A DNA stretch of 13,739 bases, from assembly GCA_904394195.1 (NCBI GenBank), contig CAJFNH010000022.1:1-13739 (forward strand), given 5' to 3'. This stretch comes from Candidatus Gallimonas caecicola. GTDB lineage: Bacteria; Bacillota; Clostridia; Christensenellales; Borkfalkiaceae. A program made the position numbers and the translations under genes. The first letter of the stretch is position 1. Every line of letters begins with the position of its first letter. The notes below the pieces were generated by a model. That model saw only the letters and a list, made by a program, of their open reading frames with translations, searched no databases and was not told where the DNA came from. Shown here piece after piece: positions 7,121 to 13,504 of this stretch.

Positions 7121-8170
7121 TTATTTTGTTTCGCTGTATTTGTCTTCCTTGTTCCAGGAATACAGCTCGCGCAGCTCTTCGCCCACTTTTTCCAACATAT
7201 GAGAAGCTTCTTTCTCGCGGCAGGCATTGAAATGCGCCCTTCCGCCGCTCTTATTTTCGGTGATCCACTTGGATGCAAACGTCCCGTCCTGAATTTCGGA
7301 GAGCACCTTCCGCATCTCTGCCTTGGTCCCGTCAGTGATCAGCCGCTTACCCGTCTCATAATCGCCGAACTCCGCCGTATCGGAGATTGAATAGCGCATC
7401 TTTTTGAAGCCGCCGTTGTAAATGAGGTCGACGATGAGCTTCATTTCATGGATACATTCGAAATAAGCGTTGCGCGGATCATATCCCGCCTCAACAAGCA
7501 CTTCGAAACCCGCTTTCATCAGCGCCGTCACGCCGCCGCACAACACTGCCTGTTCGCCGAAAAGGTCGGTCTCCGTCTCGCATTGGAAGGTCGTTTCCAG
7601 AACGCCTGCCCGCGCGCCGCCGATGCCGAGCGCATAGGCAAGCGCAATGTCCATTGTATCTCCCGAAGGATCCTGATAGACGGCGACAAGGTCGGGAACG
7701 CCGTGCCCCTCCACATATTCGCTACGCACCGTATGGCCGGGACCTTTGGGCGCGATCATGAACACATTGACGTCCGCAGGCGGCACGATCTGCTTGAAGT
7801 GGATGTTGAAGCCGTGGGCGAACGCAAGATATTTCCCCTCCGTCAGAACGGGGGCAACGCTTTCTTTATAGATATCCGCCATCTTCTCATCAGGCGTGAG
7901 CATCATGATGATATCCGCCTTTTCAGCCGCTTCACGGACAGGATAGACCTCAAATCCCGCCTTCTCGGCGATGGGCCACGTTCTCCCCCCCTTATTGAGG
8001 CCGATGATGACGCGGATCCCGCTGTCCTTGAGGTTGAGCGCGTGCGCATGCCCCTGGCTGCCGAAACCGATGACGGCAACGGTCTTGTTCTTGAGTCTCT
8101 TCAAATCGCAGTCCGCTTCATGAAAAATGCGTGCAGCCTGCGTTGCAGGATCGTAGATCTTATGTGCCAT
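7121..8170 (-). CDS. ilvC: Ketol-acid reductoisomerase (branched-chain amino acid synthesis)
   Basis: It converts acetolactate or acetohydroxybutyrate to the dihydroxy acids of valine, leucine and isoleucine synthesis, using NAD(P)H and Mg2+. The ATG at 8170 is chosen because GGAGG lies 8 nt upstream; an in-frame TTG at 8185 precedes that site. The product is 349 residues, a class I (short) enzyme. Motifs: IGFGSQGHAHA (34-44, Rossmann loop), AHGFNIH (118-124), PKGPGHTVR (141-149), ETDLFGEQAVLCGG (200-213, metal ligands Asp202 and Glu206) and FECIHEMKLIVDL (237-249). The cofactor-specificity loop is LNKGGRTW (58-65) and lacks the usual serines that hold the NADPH phosphate. It stands alone, with its own promoter and terminator and no ilv or leu genes alongside. 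Confidence 0.96.
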   Translation of the reverse strand: MAHKIYDPATQAARIFHEADCDLKRLKNKTVAVIGFGSQGHAHALNLKDSGIRVIIGLNKGGRTWPIAEKAGFEVYPVREAAEKADIIMMLTPDEKMADIYKESVAPVLTEGKYLAFAHGFNIHFKQIVPPADVNVFMIAPKGPGHTVRSEYVEGHGVPDLVAVYQDPSGDTMDIALAYALGIGGARAGVLETTFQCETETDLFGEQAVLCGGVTALMKAGFEVLVEAGYDPRNAYFECIHEMKLIVDLIYNGGFKKMRYSISDTAEFGDYETGKRLITDGTKAEMRKVLSEIQDGTFASKWITENKSGGRAHFNACREKEASHMLEKVGEELRELYSWNKEDKYSETK

Positions 8171-8201
8171 ACGTTTGTCCTCCAAATTTCATGTCACATA
8201 T

Positions 8202-8231
8202 ATTATACCTCTCGTTTTGTGCCGCCGTCAA
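8202..8231 (-). promoter_or_regulatory. Promoter of ilvC
   Basis: The minus strand reads TTGACG (8231-8226), an 18-nt spacer and a perfect TATAAT (8207-8202). The start is expected near 8195, giving a leader of about 25 nt. That is too short for a T-box or peptide-type attenuator, so control, if any, would act at initiation. Confidence 0.78.
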
Positions 8232-8271
8232 GCAATGAGGCGGACTTTTTTGGGCAAAATCCGTTCTGCAG

Positions 8272-8300
8272 TTGCCATTTTCGCATAATCGTGATATAAT
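8272..8300 (+). promoter_or_regulatory. Promoter of the DUF815 ATPase gene, with extended -10
   Basis: TTGCCA (8272-8277), a 17-nt spacer and TATAAT (8295-8300) are preceded by TG one base away (TGATATAAT), an extended -10. The start is expected near 8307, about 21 nt before the ATG. It is divergent from the ilvC promoter, with 40 bp between the two -35 elements. Confidence 0.78.
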
Positions 8301-8327
8301 AATCAAAATAATCTGCGGAGGAAACCG

Positions 8328-9464
8328 ATGAATATGTTTGGTGAGCTCACCGTGCTGCACGGCATTCTGGATGATCCGCTTATCGCAGCCTTTGCACAGG
8401 GAGACAAAACGCAGTTCCTTCGCCTTTGCTACGCGCGCGGCGCCGAAGAAAATTTTGCCGCCTGCCTTGCAAATGCCGTCCTGTACGATGAAAATGCCTT
8501 CTCCCGCACCTGTGCCGAGGGGAAGAATCCCTCGGAGCTTGTCCGCAGAGCATTTCTTGCCGACCTGAAGATCATCGGGCAGTCGCTCGCGCAGAGCCGG
8601 GACAGCGCGTTCCGCATCGGCGAAGCACCGCTGCCCGTGGGGAATTGGGACGAAGAGAGCGCGCAGCGGCTGGAAACTTATTACAGACAGAACGGATGCG
8701 GACAGTGGCTGGCGCATGTGGCGTTCCGCTTTTCGCAGGGGGAACTCCGCCCCATCCTGACGCCTTCCGCCGTGTCTCTCGGCGATCTCAAGGGATATGA
8801 GGCAGAGAAAGCCGCAGTGCGCGATAATTTTGAAAATTTTGTGAGCGGTCTTCCCTATTCGGACATGCTCCTGTACGGCGACCGCGGTACGGGAAAATCT
8901 TCCACCGTCCATGCGATGGTCAATCTGTATGCTCCCCGAAAGCTGCGTCTCGTAGAGATCGATAAGGAAAATATCCTCTCTCTTCCTGAATTGCGCTCCC
9001 GCCTGGCTGCCGTACCCATGAAGTTCGTCGTCTTTATCGACGATTTCTCTCTGCGGGAGGACGACGACCGCGTCTCAACGCTCAAAGCAGCGCTGCAGGG
9101 CACGATGGAAGGACATGCAGGAAATGTTATGATCGCGGCAACCAGCAACCGCAGGCATATCGTTGAGGAGAGTTTTGCCACCCGCATGAACAGCGTACAC
9201 GCGGGGGACAGTGAAGAGGAACTGCTCTCCCTTTCCGATCGCTTCGGCATCACCGTGCTGTTCGCCTCGACCGACAAGCGGGAATATCTGGCGATTGTGC
9301 ACGCCATTGCCGACGATCTCGGCATAAAGACGCCCTCCGAACAACTCGATATCCTGGCAGAGCAATGGGCGCTTCAGCGGGGCGGGAGGTCTCCCCGCCG
9401 CGCGAGGCAGTTTGCGGAATATGTTTACTCGTGCGAATGCAAACAAAAACCTGTAGAAGTCTGA
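8328..9464 (+). CDS. DUF815-family AAA+ ATPase, function unknown
   Basis: A 378-residue protein whose C-terminal two thirds match the DUF815 AAA+ family as I know it. Walker A is GDRGTGKSS (184-192), preceded by SDMLLYG; Walker B is VVFIDD (234-239); sensor 1 is ATSNRRH (271-277). SLSDRFGI (301-308) follows and an arginine-rich sensor-2-like segment is SPRRARQF (355-362). Residues 1-150 form an Ala/Leu-rich, probably helical region typical of the longer members. No signal peptide or membrane span is visible. The ATG at 8328 has GGAGG 6 nt upstream. It is a single-gene unit, convergent with murC with no spacer. The family is common in Firmicutes and proteobacteria; its role is not established, and the neighbours do not reveal a partner. 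Confidence 0.88.
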   Translation: MNMFGELTVLHGILDDPLIAAFAQGDKTQFLRLCYARGAEENFAACLANAVLYDENAFSRTCAEGKNPSELVRRAFLADLKIIGQSLAQSRDSAFRIGEAPLPVGNWDEESAQRLETYYRQNGCGQWLAHVAFRFSQGELRPILTPSAVSLGDLKGYEAEKAAVRDNFENFVSGLPYSDMLLYGDRGTGKSSTVHAMVNLYAPRKLRLVEIDKENILSLPELRSRLAAVPMKFVVFIDDFSLREDDDRVSTLKAALQGTMEGHAGNVMIAATSNRRHIVEESFATRMNSVHAGDSEEELLSLSDRFGITVLFASTDKREYLAIVHAIADDLGIKTPSEQLDILAEQWALQRGGRSPRRARQFAEYVYSCECKQKPVEV

Positions 9465-10787
9465 TCAGTCCAGCAGGCCGCGGATGATATCGTCGATATC
9501 CCCCGCCCCGAGCACGAGGACAAGATCCCCCTCTTCCAGTTCATCCGTAAGACGCCGCCTTAAATCGGGCGGCGTCTGCACATACTGCGCCTCCGGAATG
9601 CGGCTGACCAATGCAGGCGCGCTCCCTTCAAAGAAAAAACGCTCCCGCGCGGCATATGTCTTATAGATGATGGGGTTTTCCGCACGCTTGAGAACGGATA
9701 CGAAATCCGCCATGAGATCGCGCGTACGCGTATAAGTGTGCGGCTGAAAGACGAGGCGCACCGTTCCTTTGCACAGCCCTTCCGCCGTTTCCAATGCCGC
9801 GGCGATCTCTGCGGGATGATGCGCGTAATCACTGATGACGGGCACGCCTGCAAACGTACCTATCCGTTCAAAACGGCGGCGTACTCCGCGAAACGACTGC
9901 AGGCCGGCGGCAATCGACTGTGCCGATAAGCCGGACAATCTTGCCGCGCAGTAGGCAGCAAGGGCGCCCTGCACCTGTACTTTCCCGGGCACGTTCAGGC
10001 TGACGCGGGCAACGGGAAGCCCCCGGTCGCAGATCGTGAACGTGTACTTTTCCCCTTCCGCATGCAGCCGCGTGGCGCGGACATCTCCCGCATACAGACC
10101 AAAGGAAAGCGTATGCGGGATCTTTACGGCATTTTCGTCGTCCGCATTCACCACAACGCAGCGCGCAGAGGCCGCAAAGCTGCGGTAGGCATCCAGCAAC
10201 TCCTGTGCGCTGTGATAGCAGTCCGTATGATCGAGATCTGTATTGAGGATCACGGCTATGTCGCTGCGTAGTGAAAGAAAACTGCGCCGGAATTCACATG
10301 CCTCCGTCAGAAAGTACTCATTCCCCGTCGAACGGTAATTGCCGAACTCCAGATCTTCTCCCCCGATATGGCAGGTCGCAGCCATTCCCGCCACGAAAAA
10401 AATATGAGCCAGCATGGAGGTCGCCGAAGTTTTTCCGTGACAGCCGCCAACGGACAAAACACGCGGATATTCCCGGGCGATCATGCCGAGCAGCTGCGCC
10501 CGTGTGAGCAGTGTCTTCCCTTCGGCGCGGAAGCGCTCCAGCATTGCCGAATGTATGTCAACCGCCTCGGTATAGACGACGACATTCTCTTTGATCGTAT
10601 CCTCCGTTCCGACCGTTACGCCGATCCCGCACATACGCAGTTCGCGCACAAAGCAACTCTCTCGCGCATCGCAACCGCGGACGCTCACTCCGCGGTCCGA
10701 AAGCAGACGGGCAAGCGCACTCATGCTGACGCCGCCGATCCCTACAAAATAAATGCCGCCCTCTGCCAGTTTTGCAAATTCAGACAT
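9465..10787 (-). CDS. murC: UDP-N-acetylmuramate--L-alanine ligase
   Basis: It adds L-alanine to UDP-MurNAc with ATP, the first peptide step of peptidoglycan synthesis in the cytoplasm. The 440 residues show the three Mur-ligase domains: GIYFVGIGGVSMSALA (11-26), the ATP loop SVGGCHGKTSAT (112-123), EACEFRRSFL (162-171), NTDLDHTDCY (182-191), then DYAHHPAEI and VFQPHTYTRT, ending GAGDIDDI. The variants (Cys in place of Thr in GTHGKT, EACEFRRSF in place of EADESDGSF) differ from E. coli. SpoVG next door supports MurC, since murC and spoVG are neighbours in many clostridia. The ATG at 10787 has no recognisable ribosome binding site and no upstream in-frame start. A diverged MurC-like ligase with another substrate is a less likely reading. 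Confidence 0.88.
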   Translation of the reverse strand: MSEFAKLAEGGIYFVGIGGVSMSALARLLSDRGVSVRGCDARESCFVRELRMCGIGVTVGTEDTIKENVVVYTEAVDIHSAMLERFRAEGKTLLTRAQLLGMIAREYPRVLSVGGCHGKTSATSMLAHIFFVAGMAATCHIGGEDLEFGNYRSTGNEYFLTEACEFRRSFLSLRSDIAVILNTDLDHTDCYHSAQELLDAYRSFAASARCVVVNADDENAVKIPHTLSFGLYAGDVRATRLHAEGEKYTFTICDRGLPVARVSLNVPGKVQVQGALAAYCAARLSGLSAQSIAAGLQSFRGVRRRFERIGTFAGVPVISDYAHHPAEIAAALETAEGLCKGTVRLVFQPHTYTRTRDLMADFVSVLKRAENPIIYKTYAARERFFFEGSAPALVSRIPEAQYVQTPPDLRRRLTDELEEGDLVLVLGAGDIDDIIRGLLD

Positions 10788-10845
10788 ACCGCATAGTATG
10801 CTGATTGCACAAAAATTGTTTCTTTCGTACTATGATTAAAAAAAA

Positions 10846-10874
10846 TTGATAAAATTTGGAAAAACCCCTTGCAA
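10846..10874 (-). promoter_or_regulatory. Possible murC promoter sharing its -35 with spoVG
   Basis: The minus strand reads TTGCAA (10874-10869), 17 nt, then TATCAA (10851-10846); each hexamer matches consensus at four of six positions. TTGCAA is its own reverse complement, so the same bases could serve as -35 for both divergent genes. No better murC promoter is visible in the 146-bp gap. Confidence 0.4.
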
Positions 10875-10897
10875 AGTAAGTGAATTCGTGTTAATAT
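10869..10897 (+). promoter_or_regulatory. Probable spoVG promoter
   Basis: TTGCAA (10869-10874), a 17-nt spacer and TAATAT (10892-10897). A perfect TATAAT at 10895-10900 overlaps the -10 but would need a 20-nt spacer. Either gives a start near 10904-10907, roughly 30 nt before the gene. I did not find a convincing SigH-type promoter such as B. subtilis spoVG uses. Confidence 0.6.
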
Positions 10898-10933
10898 AAT
10901 GAACGCAAGAAGGTCATACAGGGGGAAATGCAA

Positions 10934-11239
10934 ATGAAAATCAACGATGTACGCATACGGGAGATCCATGTGCCGGCAGGGAAACTCAAAGCGGTCGTGT
11001 CTGTCACCATCGACGAATGTTTCGTGGTGCATGACATCAAGATCTTTGAACGGGAAGACGGCTATGCGATCGCTATGCCGAGCCGCAAAACAGCGGACGG
11101 GAAATACAAAGATATCGCCCATCCGCTCAACCAGGAAACGCGCGAAATGCTACAAGAAATCATTATAGCTGAATACCGCCGCTTCCTGACTGAAGGAAGC
11201 GCAACACTCGGAACGTCCGTTGCAACTGCTGAGATTTGA
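10934..11239 (+). CDS. spoVG: SpoVG family nucleic-acid-binding regulator
   Basis: SpoVG proteins are small DNA- and RNA-binding regulators, tied to cell division, cell-wall and virulence control in Firmicutes and to asymmetric septation in spore formers. The 101-residue product carries the family pattern: MKINDVRIREI at the start, VTIDECFVVHDIKIF (24-38), AMPSRKT (47-53) and DIAHPLN (60-66), then a helix ending in EYRRF. I choose the ATG at 10934 over 10928 because the GGGGG site ends 8 nt before it and only 2 nt before the other; MKI-DVR is also the usual family start. It is a single-gene unit between murC (divergent) and a cold-shock gene (convergent), ending in a strong terminator. Its presence does not prove sporulation, since non-sporing Firmicutes keep it. 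Confidence 0.95.
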   Translation: MKINDVRIREIHVPAGKLKAVVSVTIDECFVVHDIKIFEREDGYAIAMPSRKTADGKYKDIAHPLNQETREMLQEIIIAEYRRFLTEGSATLGTSVATAEI

Positions 11240-11246
11240 TCCGGAC

Positions 11247-11279
11247 AAAAAAAGACGCGCCTGCAGGCGCGTCTTTTTT
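11247..11279. terminator. Bidirectional terminator between spoVG and the cold-shock gene
   Basis: A perfect 8-bp GC stem (GACGCGCC with GGCGCGTC) around the loop TGCA is flanked by seven A on the left and six T on the right. It can therefore stop transcription in both directions. It lies 7 nt after the spoVG stop and 8 nt beyond the cold-shock gene stop. Confidence 0.95.
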
Positions 11280-11287
11280 GCTTTGCT

Positions 11288-11500
11288 TCAGGAAACGGGC
11301 ACAACATTGATCGCACGAAGTTTTCCGCTGTCCTTGGGATCGGGCTCCGTCTCAAACGTGACCTTCTGCCCCTCTTTCAACGTTCGGAAGCCCTCCGTCT
11401 GGATGGCAGAGAAGTGCACGAACACATCGTCTCCCCCCTCATCGTTGGCAATAAAGCCATACCCTTTTCCGTCGTTGAACCACTTAACAGTTCCGTTCAC
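11288..11500 (-). CDS. csp: Cold-shock domain protein (CspA/CspB type)
   Basis: A small single-stranded RNA/DNA-binding protein that acts as an RNA chaperone. The 70 residues are one OB-fold cold-shock domain: MNGTVKWFNDGKGYGFI at the start with RNP1 (KGYGFI, 12-17), RNP2 (VFVHFSAI, 26-33) and GQKVTFE further on. Length is typical (65-72). The start is GTG at 11500 with AGGAGG 8 nt upstream. It has its own consensus promoter and a leader of about 73 nt with possible alternative structures and a short upstream ORF. It lies 130 nt after htpG in the same direction with no terminator between, so read-through from htpG is possible. Whether it is cold-induced or constitutive cannot be told from the coding sequence. 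Confidence 0.96.
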   Translation of the reverse strand: MNGTVKWFNDGKGYGFIANDEGGDDVFVHFSAIQTEGFRTLKEGQKVTFETEPDPKDSGKLRAINVVPVS

Positions 11501-11505
11501 TTGTA

Positions 11506-11559
11506 TTACCTCCTGTCGGCGCGTAGTGTAAACGTACGCACCGATGCGTCACGAGTCAT
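11506..11559 (-). promoter_or_regulatory. Cold-shock gene leader: competing hairpins and a 17-codon upstream ORF
   Basis: In the minus-strand leader ACGCA pairs with TGCGT (11536-11549, loop TCGG). An overlapping alternative pairs GCGTA with TACGC (11521-11539). The two share bases and exclude each other. An ATG at 11559 opens a 17-codon frame whose last sense codons, AGG AGG, are the ribosome binding site of the cold-shock gene. It stops at TAA (11508-11506), 5 nt before the GTG. The stems are only 5 bp each and the upstream ORF has only a weak GGA site, so function is inferred. Confidence 0.35.
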
Positions 11560-11579
11560 GCTTATCCACGCCGAGATTT

Positions 11580-11608
11580 ATTATACACCTGCGCGGAGAG
11601 CTTGTCAA
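11580..11608 (-). promoter_or_regulatory. Consensus promoter of the cold-shock gene
   Basis: The minus strand reads TTGACA (11608-11603), a 17-nt spacer and TATAAT (11585-11580), a perfect SigA consensus with optimal spacing. The AT palindrome ATTTTAAAAT (11614-11623) lies just upstream and could help as an UP element. The start is expected near 11573. This should be a very strong promoter. Confidence 0.9.
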
Positions 11609-11630
11609 GACCCATTTTAAAATATTCTGC

Positions 11631-13439
11631 TTATTTTTTCAAATAATTCTCCAGAAGGAAGGTGTTTGTCGCAACAAAGTCGGAAAGCTCTTCCGGAGAA
11701 AGCGGACGGTAGTTCATCAGCGCGAGATAATAGATCTGCATAGCCGCCTTTGTCTGCGCGTCTTCGGGCGCAGATTTCAGCGCGTCTACGGCTGCATTTG
11801 CCACATTGACGACGAGAATGATATCCGCGGGCGATTCGCCCATCCCATAGAATGCGTGCATCTCGCTCATCCTGCGGGCAAATTCGGATACATTGACCAC
11901 TGCAGGAACATTCGCATCCTTGAGTTTTTCCGTTCTGACCGTCACACGTTTCCCCTCGAGGGTCTTTTCAAACAGTGTCTTGAGTTGCGCGTCCTCTTCG
12001 CTGTCCTCTTTGAGCGCTCCTGCAACGTCAGCGTCGATGCGCAAAAACCGCACGCGCGTCGGGTTTTTGTATTCCAGATAGCTCAAGAAGTGTGGATCGA
12101 TATAAGTATCGCAATAGATGGCGTCCAGCCCCGCATCGCGGAACATCTTGATATACTGCGCCTGCTTGTTTTCATCTGACACATAGTAGACCGCCTGCGG
12201 CTCTTTTCCGTTCTTGGCGTCCTCTTCGGACACTTCCTCCCCGTAGAAGGAACTGACGGGGCGGTATTCTCCGGCAAGATTTTTATAGATAATGATGCCT
12301 TCGACCTTTTTATAGAAATCCTCATCCTTGAGGCAGCCGAACTTGATGAAGTTCGCAAGGTCGGGCCAGCATGTCTCATAGCGCGCACGGTCGTGATTGT
12401 ACAGCTCGATGAGCTTATCGGCAACCTTCTTGGTGATATGTTTTGCGATCTTCTGCACCTGTTTATCATTCTGCAGGAAGGAACGCGAAACATTGAGCGG
12501 AATATCGGGACAATCAATGACGCCGTTGAGCAGCATCAGAAATTCCGGAATGACTTCCTTAATATTGTCCGCAATGTACACCTGATTGCAGTACAGCTTG
12601 ACTTTGCCGCGCTCCAGTTCCACCTGTTTCTTCACCTTGGGGAAATACAGAATCCCCTTCAGCCGGAAGGGATACTCCATGTTGAGGTGAATCCAGAAGA
12701 GCGGCTCGTTAAAGTCGGAAAAGGTCTCGCGATAGAAGGTCTTATATTCTTCCTCCGTGCATTCCTTCGGCTGTTTCAGATAGAGCGGATGGGTAGTGTT
12801 GACCGGCTTATCGTCCTTGCCCGTGGGATTGAGATAAATTTCATAGGGCATGAAGGAACAGTACTTGCGCAGCAGTTCGCGGATCTTGTCCGCTTTGAGG
12901 AATTCCTTTTCCTCCTTCGCAATGTGCATGACGATCTTCGTGCCGCGCGTTGTTTTATCGCAGTCGCCGATCGTATAGGTGGAGTTTCCGTCGGAAGCCC
13001 AATGCACACCCGTTGCGCCTTCACGATAGGAACAGGTGAAGATCTCGATATTTTCAGAGACCATATATGCAGAGTAAAATCCCAGTCCGAAATGACCGAT
13101 GATCCCGTCGCCGCCCGCTTTTTCATACTTGTCAACAAAATCTGCCGCTCCGGAAAAAGCGATCTGGGTAATATACTTTTCCACCTCTTCTTCCGTCATA
13201 CCGATGCCGTTGTCCTCGACGGTGAGCGTCCCCGCTTTGGCGTCTGTCGTAACGGTGACCCGGTAGTTTTCCTCTGCCGCCGTTTCGCCGAGATCGGCAA
13301 GTTTTTTATGCTTTGTGATCGCATCTTGAGCATTGGCCACGATCTCACGCAAGAAGATATCCTTTTCCGAATACAGCCACTTCTTGATGATCGGCATCAT
13401 GTTTTCGCTCGCAATGCGAATGTTTCCTTGTTTTTCCAT
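11631..13439 (-). CDS. htpG: Hsp90-family molecular chaperone HtpG
   Basis: An ATP-dependent dimeric cytoplasmic chaperone. The 602 residues are slightly short against the usual 610-640. The GHKL ATPase domain shows FLREIVANAQDAI (29-41, with the catalytic Glu and Mg-binding Asn), DNGIGM (76-81), GHFGLGFYSAYMV (115-127) and GTKIVMHI (166-173). The middle domain has NVSRSFLQ (316-323) with the conserved ATP-contacting Arg. The C-terminal dimerisation domain is present and, as expected in bacteria, has no MEEVD tail. The ATG at 13439 has AAGGAG 8 nt upstream. The SNASDA motif is changed to ANAQDA. No CIRCE operator is visible; instead a tandem 12-bp repeat sits between the likely promoter and the start. 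No terminator follows the gene before the cold-shock promoter. Confidence 0.96.
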   Translation of the reverse strand: MEKQGNIRIASENMMPIIKKWLYSEKDIFLREIVANAQDAITKHKKLADLGETAAEENYRVTVTTDAKAGTLTVEDNGIGMTEEEVEKYITQIAFSGAADFVDKYEKAGGDGIIGHFGLGFYSAYMVSENIEIFTCSYREGATGVHWASDGNSTYTIGDCDKTTRGTKIVMHIAKEEKEFLKADKIRELLRKYCSFMPYEIYLNPTGKDDKPVNTTHPLYLKQPKECTEEEYKTFYRETFSDFNEPLFWIHLNMEYPFRLKGILYFPKVKKQVELERGKVKLYCNQVYIADNIKEVIPEFLMLLNGVIDCPDIPLNVSRSFLQNDKQVQKIAKHITKKVADKLIELYNHDRARYETCWPDLANFIKFGCLKDEDFYKKVEGIIIYKNLAGEYRPVSSFYGEEVSEEDAKNGKEPQAVYYVSDENKQAQYIKMFRDAGLDAIYCDTYIDPHFLSYLEYKNPTRVRFLRIDADVAGALKEDSEEDAQLKTLFEKTLEGKRVTVRTEKLKDANVPAVVNVSEFARRMSEMHAFYGMGESPADIILVVNVANAAVDALKSAPEDAQTKAAMQIYYLALMNYRPLSPEELSDFVATNTFLLENYLKK

Positions 13440-13451
13440 TATGTTTGCTCC

Positions 13452-13475
13452 TTGATAATGCTCTTGAAAATGCTC
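13452..13475. repeat. Tandem 12-bp direct repeat in the htpG leader
   Basis: TTGATAATGCTC (13452-13463) and TTGAAAATGCTC (13464-13475) stand head to tail with one mismatch. They lie between the -10-like region and the htpG start, and the ribosome binding site overlaps the first unit's edge. It could be an operator or RNA-binding site. On the minus strand each unit is also four codons of a 12-codon frame that overlaps the htpG ATG. Confidence 0.7.
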
Positions 13476-13477
13476 AT

Positions 13478-13504
13478 GTTATATATAAACGAAAAAATCC
13501 GCAA
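13478..13504 (-). promoter_or_regulatory. Weak candidate promoter of htpG
   Basis: The minus strand reads TTGCGG (13504-13499) and, after 15 nt, TATAAC (13483-13478), embedded in a TATATATAAC run. The -10 is good, but the -35 is poor, has a short spacer and lies inside the preceding terminator. The gene needs a promoter here because that terminator separates it from the upstream gene, but the exact one is uncertain. Confidence 0.35.

Noticed and set aside
8171..8185. A TTG start for ilvC at 8185
   Set aside because: The TTG overlaps the GGAGG site that serves the ATG at 8170, and the added residues are not part of the family.
8222..8251. Terminator-like hairpin with T-run on the plus strand between ilvC and the DUF815 gene
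   Set aside because: The stem is only 5 bp with a 12-nt loop, no plus-strand gene ends before it, and it overlaps the ilvC -35 element.
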